From Marichromatium gracile (GTDB lineage Bacteria; Pseudomonadota; Gammaproteobacteria; Chromatiales; Chromatiaceae), in the NCBI RefSeq assembly GCF_004343155.1, contig NZ_SMDC01000009.1:93479-157478 (forward strand): a DNA stretch of 64,000 nt. Reading direction: 5' to 3'. Below the pieces are notes generated by a model. It saw only the letters and a list, made by a program, of their open reading frames with translations, was not told the origin of the DNA and searched no databases. Positions 17,685 through 29,400 of this stretch are shown in pieces. The translations under genes and the position numbers were made by a program. How positions within the stretch are numbered: the stretch's first letter is position 1; every line of letters starts with the position of its first letter.

Positions 17685-19325
17685 TCAGAAACCGCTGGTG
17701 ATGGGGTAGCGCCGATCGCGACCGAAGGCGCGCGCGGAGATGCGCACCCCGGGCGGGGCCTGACGGCGCTTGTACTCGCTGCGATCGACCAGGCGCGCGA
17801 CGCGCTCGACCTCCTCGCGCGCATAACCGGCGGCGACGATCGCCGCGACGCCCTCGTCGCACTCGATATAGCGGCGCAGAATCTCGTCGAGCCGGTCGTA
17901 GGGCGGCAGGCTGTCCTGATCGGTCTGATCCGGGCGCAGCTCGGCCGAGGGGGGACGGGTGATCACCCGTTCCGGGATCACCTCGACCTCGCGATTGCGA
18001 TAGCGGGCGAGACGATAGACGAGCTGCTTGGGCACGTCCTTGATCGGCGCGAAACCGCCGGCCATGTCGCCGTAGAGGGTGGCGTAGCCGACCGCCATCT
18101 CGCTCTTGTTGCCGGTGGTGAGCAGGATCGAGCCGCGCTTGTTGCTGATCGCCATCAGCAGCACGCCGCGACAGCGCGCCTGGAGGTTCTCCTCGGTGAC
18201 ATCGGCGGGGGCGCCGGCGAAGACCGGCTCGAGCATCCCGAGAAAGGTGTCGAAGGCCGGACCGATGGGGAGCTGATAGGCCTGGACCCCGAGCCGGCGC
18301 GCCTCCTCGAAGGCATCCTCGTTGCTGATGTCGGCGGTATAGCGCGAGGGCATCAGCACCGCCTCGACCCGATCGGCGCCGAGCGCATCGACCGCGATCG
18401 CCAGGGTCAGTGCCGAGTCGATTCCGCCCGAGAGTCCGAGCACCGCCCCCGTGAAGCCGTTCTTGCGCACATAGTCGCGCACCCCCAGCACCAGCGCGCG
18501 GTAGATCGCCGCCTCGTCATCGAGCGGTTGCGGCCGGGGCACATCGGCACGGGCCGCAGCGGGCGCGCCGGCGGCATCGAGCACCAGGTCGAGCGCCGCC
18601 TCGTCGAAACAGGGCGCGCGCGCCACCTGCCTGCCCGTGGCGTCGACGGCGAAGGAGGCGCCATCGAACACCAGCTCGTCCTGGCCGCCGACCAGGTTGG
18701 CATAGAGGATCGTCACCCCGTGCTCGCGCGCGCGGCGCGCCACCAGCGCCTCGCGCTCGGCGCGCTTGCCGGCATGGAAGGGCGAGGCATTGATATTGAC
18801 CAGCAGCTGGGCGCCGGCCTCGACCGCCTGACGGGTCGGCTCCTCCTGCCAGATGTCCTCGCAGACGCTCAACCCGACGCACAGCCCGCGGTGCTCGAAC
18901 ACCCCGGCCAGGGTGCCGGGCTGGAAATAGCGCTTCTCGTCGAACACGCCGTAGTTGGGCAGCGCCTGTTTGGCGTACTCGGCGACCGTCTCGCCGTCGC
19001 GGATCACCCCGGCGACGTTGAACAGACCGCCGACGGCGGTGCGCGGGTAACCGAGCACCAGGGTGATGCCGGCGCTCGCGGCACGGATGCGCGCCAGCGC
19101 CGCCTCCACCCGCTCGGCGCACTCCGGGCGCAGCAGCAGATCCTCGGGCGGGTAGCCGGTGAGCGCCAGCTCGGGGAAGACCACCAGGTCGATGCCCTCG
19201 GCGCGAGCGGCGGCGAGCGCCGCGATCACCTGTTCGGCATTGCCGGCGATGTCGCCGACCAGTGGGTTGAACTGGACGATCCGGACCCGGCTCGTCGGCT
19301 GCGATGCGTTCATCGATTCATTCAT
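17685..19325 (-). CDS. nadE: Glutamine-dependent NAD+ synthetase
   Basis: Last step of NAD synthesis: amidation of nicotinate adenine dinucleotide using ammonia released from glutamine. A 546-residue two-domain protein. The N-terminal nitrilase-type glutaminase (about 10-260) has Glu in VFPELALTGYPPEDLL, a Lys in the NYGVFDEKRYF region and nucleophilic Cys in VGLSVCEDIW. The C-terminal synthetase has the PP-loop GLSGGIDSALT and LLTTGNKSEMAVGY. A GTG at 19328 precedes the chosen ATG by one codon; neither has a strong ribosome-binding site, and start coupling to sucD (7 bp upstream) is likely. Confidence 0.95.
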   Translation of the reverse strand: MNESMNASQPTSRVRIVQFNPLVGDIAGNAEQVIAALAAARAEGIDLVVFPELALTGYPPEDLLLRPECAERVEAALARIRAASAGITLVLGYPRTAVGGLFNVAGVIRDGETVAEYAKQALPNYGVFDEKRYFQPGTLAGVFEHRGLCVGLSVCEDIWQEEPTRQAVEAGAQLLVNINASPFHAGKRAEREALVARRAREHGVTILYANLVGGQDELVFDGASFAVDATGRQVARAPCFDEAALDLVLDAAGAPAAARADVPRPQPLDDEAAIYRALVLGVRDYVRKNGFTGAVLGLSGGIDSALTLAIAVDALGADRVEAVLMPSRYTADISNEDAFEEARRLGVQAYQLPIGPAFDTFLGMLEPVFAGAPADVTEENLQARCRGVLLMAISNKRGSILLTTGNKSEMAVGYATLYGDMAGGFAPIKDVPKQLVYRLARYRNREVEVIPERVITRPPSAELRPDQTDQDSLPPYDRLDEILRRYIECDEGVAAIVAAGYAREEVERVARLVDRSEYKRRQAPPGVRISARAFGRDRRYPITSGF

Positions 19326-19332
19326 CACGGGT

Positions 19333-20199
19333 TCAGATCAGCTCGGCGATACGCGCGCCCATCAGCGCCGGTGAGCGCACCACCGCCACCCCGGCGGTCT
19401 CGAGCGCGGCGAACTTGCCCTCGGCGGTGCCCTGCCCGCCGGTGACGATCGCCCCGGCATGGCCCATGCGCTTGCCCGGGGGGGCGGTGACCCCGGCGAT
19501 GTAGGCCACCACCGGCTTGCTCATGCGCTGCTCGATGAAGCGCGCGGCGGCCTCCTCGGCACCGCCGCCGATCTCGCCGACCAGGATCACGCCCTCGGTC
19601 TCCGGATCGTCCTCGAACAGCGCCAGACAGTCGACGAAGTCGAGGCCGTGGATGGGGTCGCCGCCGATGCCGATGCAGGTGCTCTGACCGAGCCCGACCT
19701 GGGTGGTCTGCCACACCGCCTCGTAGGTGAGGGTGCCCGAGCGCGAGACGATGCCGACCCGGCCACGGCTGTGGATGTCGCCGGGCATGATACCGATCTT
19801 GCATGCCTCCGGAGTGATCACCCCGGGACAGTTGGGGCCGATCAGACAGGCCCCGGTGCCGGCGAGCACGGTCTTGACCCGCAGCATGTCGTGTACCGGG
19901 ATGCCCTCGGTGATGCACACGATCACCCGGATGCCGGCGTCGGCGGCCTCGAGGATGGCGTCGGCGGCAAAGGGCGCGGGCACATAGATCATGCTCGCAT
20001 CGGCACCGGTGGCGGCCACCGCCTCGTGGACGGTGTCGAACACCGGGCGGTCGAGATGACGCTGCCCGCCCTTGCCCGGGGTCACGCCACCGACCAGGTT
20101 GGTGCCGTAGGCGATCGCCTGTTCGCTGTGGAAGGTGCCCTGACGACCGGTGAACCCCTGGCAGATCACCCGGGTGTCGGCATCGATCAGTACGCTCAT
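19333..20199 (-). CDS. sucD: Succinyl-CoA synthetase, alpha subunit
   Basis: Catalyses the reversible succinyl-CoA to succinate step with substrate-level ATP/GTP formation, together with SucC. 288 residues, as in E. coli (289). CoA-binding domain start [21 protein letters not shown], then [31 protein letters not shown] and the phosphohistidine in [20 protein letters not shown]. It overlaps sucC by 4 bp (ATGA). The sucCD pair stands apart from the other TCA genes here and leads into nadE. Confidence 0.96.
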   Translation of the reverse strand: MSVLIDADTRVICQGFTGRQGTFHSEQAIAYGTNLVGGVTPGKGGQRHLDRPVFDTVHEAVAATGADASMIYVPAPFAADAILEAADAGIRVIVCITEGIPVHDMLRVKTVLAGTGACLIGPNCPGVITPEACKIGIMPGDIHSRGRVGIVSRSGTLTYEAVWQTTQVGLGQSTCIGIGGDPIHGLDFVDCLALFEDDPETEGVILVGEIGGGAEEAAARFIEQRMSKPVVAYIAGVTAPPGKRMGHAGAIVTGGQGTAEGKFAALETAGVAVVRSPALMGARIAELI

Positions 20200-21380
20200 C
20201 GCCCCTGCTCCTCGCGGGCACCGCCCGCCAAGGCGACCACCCGGGCCGCCGCATCGTTGAGACTGCTCGCCGGCTCCAGCGCCAGCCCACTGGCGGCGAG
20301 CAGCGCCCGCCCCTGCGCGGCGTTGGTCCCCTCCAGGCGCACCACCACCGGGACGGCGACCTGGACCTCGCGCACCGCCTGCATGATGCCCTCGGCGATC
20401 AGGTCACAGCGCACGATACCGCCGAAGATGTTGACCAGCACCGCCTCGACCTTGGGGTCGGACAGGATCAGCTTGAACGCCTCGGCCACCCGCTCGGCGG
20501 TGGCGCCGCCACCGACATCGAGGAAGTTGGCCGGGGCGCCGCCGTGGAGCTTGACCAGGTCCATGGTCGCCATCGCCAGCCCGGCACCGTTGACCATGCA
20601 GCCGATGTTGCCCTCGAGGCTGATGTAGTTGAGCGCGTGAGCGCGCGCGGCGGCCTCGCGATCGTCCTCCTGCCCGGGGTCGCGCAGCGCGGTGAGCGCG
20701 GAGTGACGATAGAGCGCGTTCTCGTCGAGTTCGATCTTGGCATCGAGCGCGACCAGCTCACCGTCCTCGGTGACCACCAGCGGGTTCATCTCGATCAGGG
20801 TGGCGTCATGATCGATGGCCAGGGTGTAGAGCGCGGCGAGCAGCCGACCGAGCGCGGCGATCTGGTCACGCTCGAGCCCCAGCCCGTAGCCGAGTCGGCG
20901 CGCATGATAGGGCCGCAACCCGGTGGCCGGGTGGACGGCGAGCCGGAGGATGCGCTCGGGGGTGGCCGCGGCCACCGCCTCGATATCGACCCCGCCGGCG
21001 GCGCTGGCCATGAACACCACCCGCTCGCTGGCGCGATCGACCAGCACCCCGAGATAGAGTTCGCGGGCGATCGCCGTCGGACGCTCGATCAGCAGGGTCT
21101 CGACCGGCAGTCCGCGCGGACCGGTCTGCGCGGTGACCAGACGGCTGCCGAGCAGCCGCTGCGCCTCGCGCGCGACCGCCTCGGGGTCGTCGCACAGCAC
21201 CACCCCCCCGGCCTTGCCTCGGGCACCGGCGTGGATCTGCGCCTTGACCGCCCAGCGCGCGCCGCCGAGACGCTCGCAGACGGCGCGCGCCTCCTGCACG
21301 GTCCGCGCCTCGCCGCCGTCGGGCACCGGGATTGCGCGCTCCCGCAAGAGCCGCTTCGCTTGGTATTCGTGTAGATTCAT
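20196..21380 (-). CDS. sucC: Succinyl-CoA synthetase, beta subunit (ADP-forming)
   Basis: ATP-grasp subunit that binds nucleotide and succinate. 394 residues (E. coli 388). It begins [22 protein letters not shown] and contains [39 protein letters not shown] and [15 protein letters not shown], all family signatures. First gene of the sucC-sucD(-nadE) run and divergent from pilS across a 195-bp gap. Confidence 0.96.
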   Translation of the reverse strand: MNLHEYQAKRLLRERAIPVPDGGEARTVQEARAVCERLGGARWAVKAQIHAGARGKAGGVVLCDDPEAVAREAQRLLGSRLVTAQTGPRGLPVETLLIERPTAIARELYLGVLVDRASERVVFMASAAGGVDIEAVAAATPERILRLAVHPATGLRPYHARRLGYGLGLERDQIAALGRLLAALYTLAIDHDATLIEMNPLVVTEDGELVALDAKIELDENALYRHSALTALRDPGQEDDREAAARAHALNYISLEGNIGCMVNGAGLAMATMDLVKLHGGAPANFLDVGGGATAERVAEAFKLILSDPKVEAVLVNIFGGIVRCDLIAEGIMQAVREVQVAVPVVVRLEGTNAAQGRALLAASGLALEPASSLNDAAARVVALAGGAREEQGR

Positions 21381-21520
21381 CGAAACTCGTCGTCACGCTG
21401 ATGACAGAAGACGCCGCCCGCCCCGGGGCGCCGCGATGACAAGGGGGCGCAACCGATGGTGGCGGACGCCGCCGAACGCGGCGCGCCATCATGCCTACCA
21501 TGGTCGCAACGCGACAATTC

Positions 21521-21529
21521 TGGTCTAAT
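21521..21529 (+). promoter_or_regulatory. Extended -10 promoter element before pilS
   Basis: TGGTCTAAT is a TGn-extended -10 with five of six matches to TATAAT, 47 bp before the pilS ATG at 21576. The -35 region is weak, as is common with extended -10 promoters. Confidence 0.5.
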
Positions 21530-21575
21530 TCCAGCGGCTTTGGCAAAACGCCGCCCGCCTCCCGACAGCATCCCG

Positions 21576-23195
21576 ATGCCCAAGCACGCCTCGTCCCACG
21601 CCAGCACCGCCCCCCTCGACCCGGCATCCTATCCCACCTGGGGGGCGCTGCGCTGGCTGCTGCTGATCCGGCTGCTGCTGGTCGTCGGGCTGACCCTGGT
21701 GTTCTCGCCCAACGCGGTCGATCCGCTGCTCGCCAGCGCCGACACCGAGCTGGCTTGGTCGGTGCTCCTGGTCTACACCCTGCTGGTACTGCTCAGTGGG
21801 CTGAGTCTCTACGGTCAGTGGCCGGCGCGCAAGCAGCAGGTCTATCTCGCCATCCTCGTCGACATCGTCGTCTTCACCCTGCTGATGCACGCCGCCGGCG
21901 GGGTGGCCAGCGGCCTCGGCATCCTGCTGACGGTGACGGTGGCCGCCGGGGCGCTGACCATGGAGGGACGGCTGACGCTGCTGTTCGCCGCGCTGGCCAC
22001 CATCGCGGTGATCGCCCAGCAGGGCTATCAGGCACTGCAGGGACAGGCGCCGGCCTTCACCCAGGCCGGGCTGCTCGGCATCCTCTTCTTCGCCGTGGCG
22101 CTGATCTCACAGATGCTCTATCACCGCGCACGCACCGCCGAGGCGCTGGCGGCACGGCGTCAGGTCGACCTCGACGACCTCTCCAAGCTCAACGAGTTCA
22201 TCATCCAGAACATGGCCACCGGCATCCTGGTGGCCGACGGCGAGCGGCGGCTGCGACTGATGAACCAGGCCACCCGCGAGCTGCTCGGCATCGCCCACGA
22301 CCGCCACGCCCCCGGCGTCGCCCTCGGCGCGGTCAGCACCGCGCTGGCCACCGAACTCGAACGTCTGGTCCAGCCCGGCGCGCACCGTCAGGCGGTGGTC
22401 AGCCATCACGGGCGCGCGCTGCGGGTCAGCGTCAAGCTGCTCGGCGCGCACCGCGCCAGCGGCGTGATCCTCTATCTGCGCGACGACCGCGAGGCCACCG
22501 CCGAGGCGCAGCGGATCAAGCTCGCCGCGCTCGGCACCCTCACCGCGAGCATCGCCCACAACATCCGCAACCCGCTGAGCGCGATCTCCCACGCCGCCGA
22601 GCTGTGCGCCGAGGCCCCCGGGCTCGCGGGCGACGAGCAGCAGTTGCTCGCCATCGTCCACCGCAACAGCGCACGTATCGACGAGATCGTCAGCAGCGTG
22701 CTCGAGCTCTCGCGGCGCGACCGCATGCAGCGCCAGACGCTCGAACTCTACGACTGGTTGCGCGGCTTCGTCGACGAGTTGACCGAGACCCGCCAACTCG
22801 GCCCGCGCCGGCTGCACCTGCACCTCGAACGCGATCCCGGCACGGTCGTGGCCGACCCCAGACACCTCCACCAGATCCTCGCCAACCTGTGCGAGAACGC
22901 CCTGGTTCACGGCGGCGACGGCCCGGTGACCCTGGTGCTCGACCGCGACCACCACACCCGTCGCCCGTTGCTGGAGGTGATCGACCAGGGACCGGGGATC
23001 GCCCCCGAGGTCGCCGACGCCATCTTCGACCCCTTCTTCACCACCCGCCACAGCGGCACCGGGCTCGGGCTCTACATCGCCCGCGAGCTGGCCGAGAGCA
23101 ACGCCATGACCCTCGCGCTGCTGCCCAACCGCCCCAGCGGCTGTCGCTTCCGCCTGCTGTTCGCGACCACGACGGGCGAGGACCGGGCGGATTGA
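21576..23195 (+). CDS. pilS: Type IV pilus two-component sensor kinase PilS
   Basis: Membrane histidine kinase that with PilR controls pilin transcription via sigma-54. 539 residues from the ATG at 21576. About six membrane helices occupy residues 15-200. A linker/PAS-like segment follows (about 205-310). The HisKA domain has phospho-acceptor His328 in SIAHNIRNPLSAI, and the HATPase domain has NLCENALVHGG, DQGPGIAPEV and GTGLGLYIARELAE. Oddly the residue after His328 is Asn (CACAAC), where PilS and most HisKA kinases have Glu. pilR follows, but only after a 435-bp repeat insertion, whereas the two genes usually abut. The TGA stop lies in a GATTGAACC sequence resembling the tip of the repeat arm. 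Confidence 0.9.
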   Translation: MPKHASSHASTAPLDPASYPTWGALRWLLLIRLLLVVGLTLVFSPNAVDPLLASADTELAWSVLLVYTLLVLLSGLSLYGQWPARKQQVYLAILVDIVVFTLLMHAAGGVASGLGILLTVTVAAGALTMEGRLTLLFAALATIAVIAQQGYQALQGQAPAFTQAGLLGILFFAVALISQMLYHRARTAEALAARRQVDLDDLSKLNEFIIQNMATGILVADGERRLRLMNQATRELLGIAHDRHAPGVALGAVSTALATELERLVQPGAHRQAVVSHHGRALRVSVKLLGAHRASGVILYLRDDREATAEAQRIKLAALGTLTASIAHNIRNPLSAISHAAELCAEAPGLAGDEQQLLAIVHRNSARIDEIVSSVLELSRRDRMQRQTLELYDWLRGFVDELTETRQLGPRRLHLHLERDPGTVVADPRHLHQILANLCENALVHGGDGPVTLVLDRDHHTRRPLLEVIDQGPGIAPEVADAIFDPFFTTRHSGTGLGLYIARELAESNAMTLALLPNRPSGCRFRLLFATTTGEDRAD

Positions 23196-23215
23196 ACCCA
23201 GCGGCCAGCCGGAAA

Positions 23216-23461
23216 GATTGAACCGCAAAGCCGCAAAGGGCGCGAAGGGGGATTGAGCGGTCAGCCACCAGCGACCAGCGACCAGCCGCCACTGGGGCGA
23301 TCGTCCAACGGCGGCGCAGACCCGCAACGTCCGTGGCCTCACGCCGACATCACGCATCATCCCCTTTGCGCACTTCGCGGCTTTGCGGTTCAATCCTGGC
23401 GGCTGGCGGCTGGCGGCTGGCGGCTGGCGGCTGGCGGCTGGCGGCTGGCGGCTGGCGGCTG
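23216..23461. repeat. Composite inverted-repeat element between pilS and pilR
   Basis: The 435-bp pilS-pilR gap contains a single copy of the composite element. The left arm (23216-23257) starts GATTGAACCGCAAAGCCGC and the right arm (23361-23395) ends GCGGCTTTGCGGTTCAATC, about 180 bp end to end, like terminal inverted repeats. About nine tandem CTGGCGG 7-mers follow (23396-23461), then further TTCGCGGTTCATCTC-like degenerate copies to 23542. No coding potential. Confidence 0.88.
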
Positions 23462-23630
23462 AAAACCTTTTCTCCATCTTCGCGCTCTTCGCGCCATTGC
23501 GGTTCATCCCTTTGCGGTTCATCTCTTCGCGGTTCATCTCTCTGGCCGCTGATCGCTGGCGACCGGTCGACGCTCCGCGCTATCCTTGATGCAGCGCATG
23601 CCCTACCACCGACGGACCCAGACCGACCCG

Positions 23631-24944
<1,314 letters not shown>

Positions 24945-24982
24945 CCCATCGCCCCACGGCACCACACCCGAGGACCCTGCGC

Positions 24983-26305
24983 TTGCCCGCCTCATCCAAC
25001 CGCCCACGCGACCCCTTCGTCGACTGGGTCCGTCAGGTCACCCCCTATATCCACGCCCACCGCGGCAAGACCTTCGTCATCGCCATCGGCGGCGAGGCGC
25101 TCACCGACGCCCGCTTCCCCGATCTGGTACACGACATCGCCATGCTCCACGGGCTCGGCATCCGTCTGGTACTGGTACACGGCGCACGCCCGCAGATCGA
25201 GGCGCGGCTGTCCGAGCGCGGCGCGCGGATGCGCTATGTCAACGGGCTGCGCGTCACCGACGACACCGCACTGGCCTGCGTCAAGGAGGCCGCCGGGGTG
25301 GTGCGGGTGGAGATCGAGGCGCTGCTCTCGCTGGGACTGGCCAACTCACCGATGGCCGGGGTGCGCATCCCGGTGGTCTCGGGCAACTTCGTCACCGCGC
25401 GACCGTTCGGGGTGCTCGACGGCGTCGACTACGGCCATACCGGCACGGTGCGTCGGGTCGACCGCCACACCCTGCGCGCACTGCTCGATCAGGGCGCGGT
25501 GGCGTTGATGCCGCCGCTCGGCTACTCGCCCACCGGCGAGGTGTTCAACCTCAGCGCCGCCGATGTCGCCCGCAGCACCGCCGAGGCGCTGCAGGCCGAC
25601 AAGCTGGTGTTCCTGCTCGAGGACGAGGAGGTGCGTACCGCGGCCCTCCCCCCGACCCTGCTCACCGGCGAGGTCGACGCCCTGCTCGACGCCGCCACGC
25701 CGCTGCCCGAGGGCCTGGGCAAGTGTCTGCGCGCCAGCGCCGAGGCCTGTCGTCACGGCATCCCCCGCGTCCATCTGGTCGGGCGCAGCGGCGACGGCGC
25801 ACTGCTGCGCGAGCTGTTCACCCGCGACGGCAGCGGCACCCTGGTCTCCGCCGAGCCGTTCGAGGAGCTGCGCGCGGCGCGCATCGACGACGTCGCCGGC
25901 ATCCTCGAACTGCTGCGCCCGCTCGAGGAGCGCGGCATCCTGGTGCGGCGCTCGCGCGAGCGCCTCGAGACCGAGATCGACCGTTTCGTGGTCGCCGAGC
26001 GCGACGGCCTGATCACCGCCTGCGCCGCGCTCTACCCCTATGCCGACGAGGCCATGGCCGAACTCGCCTGCGTCGCGGTGCACACCCAGTACCGCGCCGG
26101 CGGACGCGGCGACCGGCTGCTCGAATACATGGAGCGACTGGCGCGCGCGCAGGGGATCGCGCGGCTGTTCGTGCTCACCACCCAGACCGCGCATTGGTTC
26201 CAGGAGCGCGGCTTCGCCCCGGCCGGGCTGGAGGCGCTTCCCATGGCCCGGCAGGCGCTTTACAATTTTCAGCGCAACTCCAAGGTCTTCATCAAGCGGC
26301 TCTGA
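24983..26305 (+). CDS. argA: N-acetylglutamate synthase
   Basis: First step of arginine synthesis: acetyl-CoA plus glutamate to N-acetylglutamate. From a TTG at 24983 with GAGGA 8 bp upstream, the protein is 440 residues (E. coli 443). It has an N-terminal amino-acid-kinase-like regulatory domain (about 15-285: KTFVIAIGGEAL, LVLVHGARPQIE) and a C-terminal GNAT acetyltransferase domain (about 290-440: ELACVAVHTQYRAGGRGDRLL). No ATG is suitably placed, since the upstream frame runs back into pilR. It follows pilR by 38 bp. A hairpin, GACGGGagcCCCGTC (26328-26342), lies after the stop. Confidence 0.93.
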   Translation: MPASSNRPRDPFVDWVRQVTPYIHAHRGKTFVIAIGGEALTDARFPDLVHDIAMLHGLGIRLVLVHGARPQIEARLSERGARMRYVNGLRVTDDTALACVKEAAGVVRVEIEALLSLGLANSPMAGVRIPVVSGNFVTARPFGVLDGVDYGHTGTVRRVDRHTLRALLDQGAVALMPPLGYSPTGEVFNLSAADVARSTAEALQADKLVFLLEDEEVRTAALPPTLLTGEVDALLDAATPLPEGLGKCLRASAEACRHGIPRVHLVGRSGDGALLRELFTRDGSGTLVSAEPFEELRAARIDDVAGILELLRPLEERGILVRRSRERLETEIDRFVVAERDGLITACAALYPYADEAMAELACVAVHTQYRAGGRGDRLLEYMERLARAQGIARLFVLTTQTAHWFQERGFAPAGLEALPMARQALYNFQRNSKVFIKRL

Positions 26306-26327
26306 CCCGCCCCGCGCAACGAAATCG

Positions 26328-26342
26328 GACGGGAGCCCCGTC
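26328..26342 (+). terminator. Hairpin after argA
   Basis: GACGGGagcCCCGTC is a perfect 6-bp stem followed by the pyrimidine run TCCCCTCCCC. It lies 23 bp beyond the argA stop and is a weak terminator candidate. Confidence 0.4.
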
Positions 26343-26428
26343 TCCCCTCCCCTGATCGATTACAGAACCGCCGAACGCCCCGTCGCCCGACGGGTGCCGA
26401 ACGCCCTTCGCCCGCCAACCCAGATCTG

Positions 26429-29400
26429 GTGCCAGACGTGCTGTCCGACTCCTGCCCCCGCCATCCCCGATCCCCCTGGCTCAACCTGCTGCCGTGGCTG
26501 CTGCTCGCCCTGCTCGTGGTGCCGTCGGCAGGCGCCGACACCGGGACCGAGACGACCGCCAATCTACCCACCCTGGCCCAGGTCGAGGCCCGCGCCACCG
26601 AGGTCGAGAACTCGACCGCGCTCGACGAGAGCGCCAAGACCACCCTGCTCGAACTCTATCGCCGCACGCGCGCCAGTCTCGAGGACACGCGCAACTTCGA
26701 TCTCAAGGCCGAGGAGTTCGCCCGCTCGCTGGAGACCGCGCCGCGCCAGCGCAGGGCACAGGAGCGCGAACTCGAGGCCGCCCGCGCCGCCACCACCACG
26801 CCCGAGGAGGTGATCCCGGACGACCTCACCAGCGAGGCCATCGCCCAGCGCCTGAACAAGGCGCTGGCCGACGTCGCCGTCGAGGAGACGCGGCTCGGCG
26901 AGCTGGAGAAACTGACCCAGGCCACCGAGAACCGCCCGGCGGCGGCGCGCGCGCGCATGACCGAGGTCAAACAGGCGCTCGACCAGCTCGGCGACCCGCC
27001 GAGCGTCGACACCGGCGAGCTCAACGGGCAATCGGGCGATTTCGTTCAGGCCCAGCGCTGGGCGCACCAGGCGCGCCGTCAGGCGCTGTGGTCGGAGGCG
27101 CAGATGCTCGAACAGGAGCTGCTCAGCCAGCCCGCGCGCATCGCGCTCTATCAGGTCAGGCGCGATCTCGCCGCGCTGCGGCTGAAACGGCTCAAGACCT
27201 ATCAGCGCGCGCTCGAGGAGCTGCAGAACCAGCGGCGCAACGCCGAGGCCGAGGCCGCCCAGCGCGCCTCCGAGCAGGCCCAGCGCGAGGCCGCCGACAA
27301 GCACCCGCTGGTGCAGCGCGAGACCCAGACCAATGCCGAGATCAGCGCCTCGCTGGCACAGATCGCCAAGCAACTCGAGGCCCTCAACGAACGTCAGGCG
27401 AGGATCGAGAGCGAGCGCAAGCGCATCGAGGAGGACTTCCGCGGCGCCCAGCAGCGTATCGAGGCCGCCGGACTGAGCCGCGCGCTCGGCCAGGTGTTGC
27501 TCGATCGTCGCACCCAGCTGCCCGACCTGCGTCAGTACCGCAAGGACATCGCCACACGCGAGGACGCAATCGCCGAGGCCACGCTGCGCCAGATCCGCTA
27601 CCGCGAGGAGAAGCGCCGGCTGCGCGACCGCGACCGCTATCTCGACGAACTCACCCTCGACGTCCCCCGGGACGAGCGCGCGCTGGTACGCGAGCAGCTC
27701 GACGAGGTGCTCGAACAGCGCCGCCGGCTGATCGCGCAGAGCCTCGACATCGAGGACGACTATGTCCGCCAGCTCGCCGATCTCAACTATGTCACCGATC
27801 AGGTGGTGAGCATCGCCGAGACCTATGACGACTTCCTCGCCGAGCGCCTGCTGTGGGTGCGCAGCGCGCCCCCGATCGGCACCGAGACGCTCACCTCGCT
27901 GCCGGCGGCGACCCTCTGGCTGCTGTCCTGGGAGGGGGCCTGGGAGGCGGTTGCGGCGACCCTGCTCGAGCGGCTGCAACACGCCTGGACCTTCTGGGCC
28001 GGGCTGCTCGTGGTCGCCGCGCTGCTGTGGCGCCTGACGGCGCTGCGCCGTGCCATCCGCGCCACCGCCGAGCCGCTGCGCCGGGTGCGCACCGACGGCA
28101 TCCAGCACACCGTCAAGGCGATCGCCCTGACCCTGCTGATGGCGCTCCCCGCGCCCCTGCTGATGGCCCTGCTCGGCATGCAGCTACAGGCCTCGACCGA
28201 GGCCACGCCGTTCACCCGCGCCTTCGCCAGCGCGCTCACCGAGGTCGCCGGCGGGCTCTACTTCCTGCTCGCCTTCCGCGGGCTGTGCATCACCGGCGGC
28301 GTGGCCGATCGCCACTTCCGCTGGAGCACCGCCACCCTGGCACGCATCCGTCACGCCATCGACTGGTTCTCGGGCTATATCGTGCCGGTCTCGCTGGTGG
28401 CCGTCGCCGCCTACGAGAACAACAACCCGGTCGACACCGGCGAGCTGATGCGGCTCACCCTGGTCGCCTGCATGCTCGGCTTCACCGCCTTCTTCTGGCA
28501 CCTGCTCAACCCCGCCAAGGGGCTGTTCAAGGGGATCATCGCCGAGCGCCCCGAGGGCTGGCTCAACCGGCTGCGCCACATCTGGTTCCCCTTCGTGGTG
28601 GGCGCGCCGCTGGCCCTCGCCGGGCTGGCGCTGGCCGGTTACGTCTACACCGCCGGGATGCTGTTCCGCTCGCTGGTGGCCCAGACCTGGCTGGTGCTCA
28701 CCCTGCTGGTGGTCCACCAGACCATCGTGCGCTGGCTGATCGTCACCCGCCGCCGCCTCGCGCTACAGGCCGCACTCGAACGCCAGGCCGCGCGTCGCGC
28801 CCAGAGCAACGAGCCGAGCACCCCGACCGAGGTGGTACAGCTCGAGGAGTCCGAGCCCGACCTGGCGGCGATGGACGAGCAGACCCGGCGGCTGATCAAC
28901 GCCTCGATCTTCTTCGCCGCGGTGGTCGGGCTGTGGATCACCTGGTCGGACGTGCTGCCCGCCTTCTCGATGCTCGAACGCTTCGCGCTGTGGCACTACG
29001 AGGGCACGGTCGAGGGCGTCACCCAGCTCGTCCCGGTCACCGCCGCCGATGTCGGACTGGTGTTCGTGATCATCTTCGTCGCCACCGTGGCGGCCAAGAA
29101 CCTGCCGGCGCTGATCGAGTTCCTGCTGTTGCAGAGCGAGGCGGTCTCGGCCGGCGGACGCTACGCGATCAAGACCCTGGCGAGCTACACCATCACCGCC
29201 GTGGCCTTCCTCCTCGCCTTCTCCACCCTGGGCCTGAGCTGGTCGCAGGTGCAGTGGCTGGTGGCCGCGCTCAGCGTCGGCATCGGTTTCGGTCTGCAGG
29301 AGATCGTGGCCAACTTCATCAGCGGCCTGATCATCCTCTTCGAGCGTCCGGTACGGGTCGGCGACATCGTCACCATCGGCGACACCACCGGGGTGGTGAC

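Noticed and set aside
23396..23461. Possible CRISPR array
   Set aside because: The units are 7 bp with no spacers; likewise 3463-3536 and 57021-57073. No cas gene is present.
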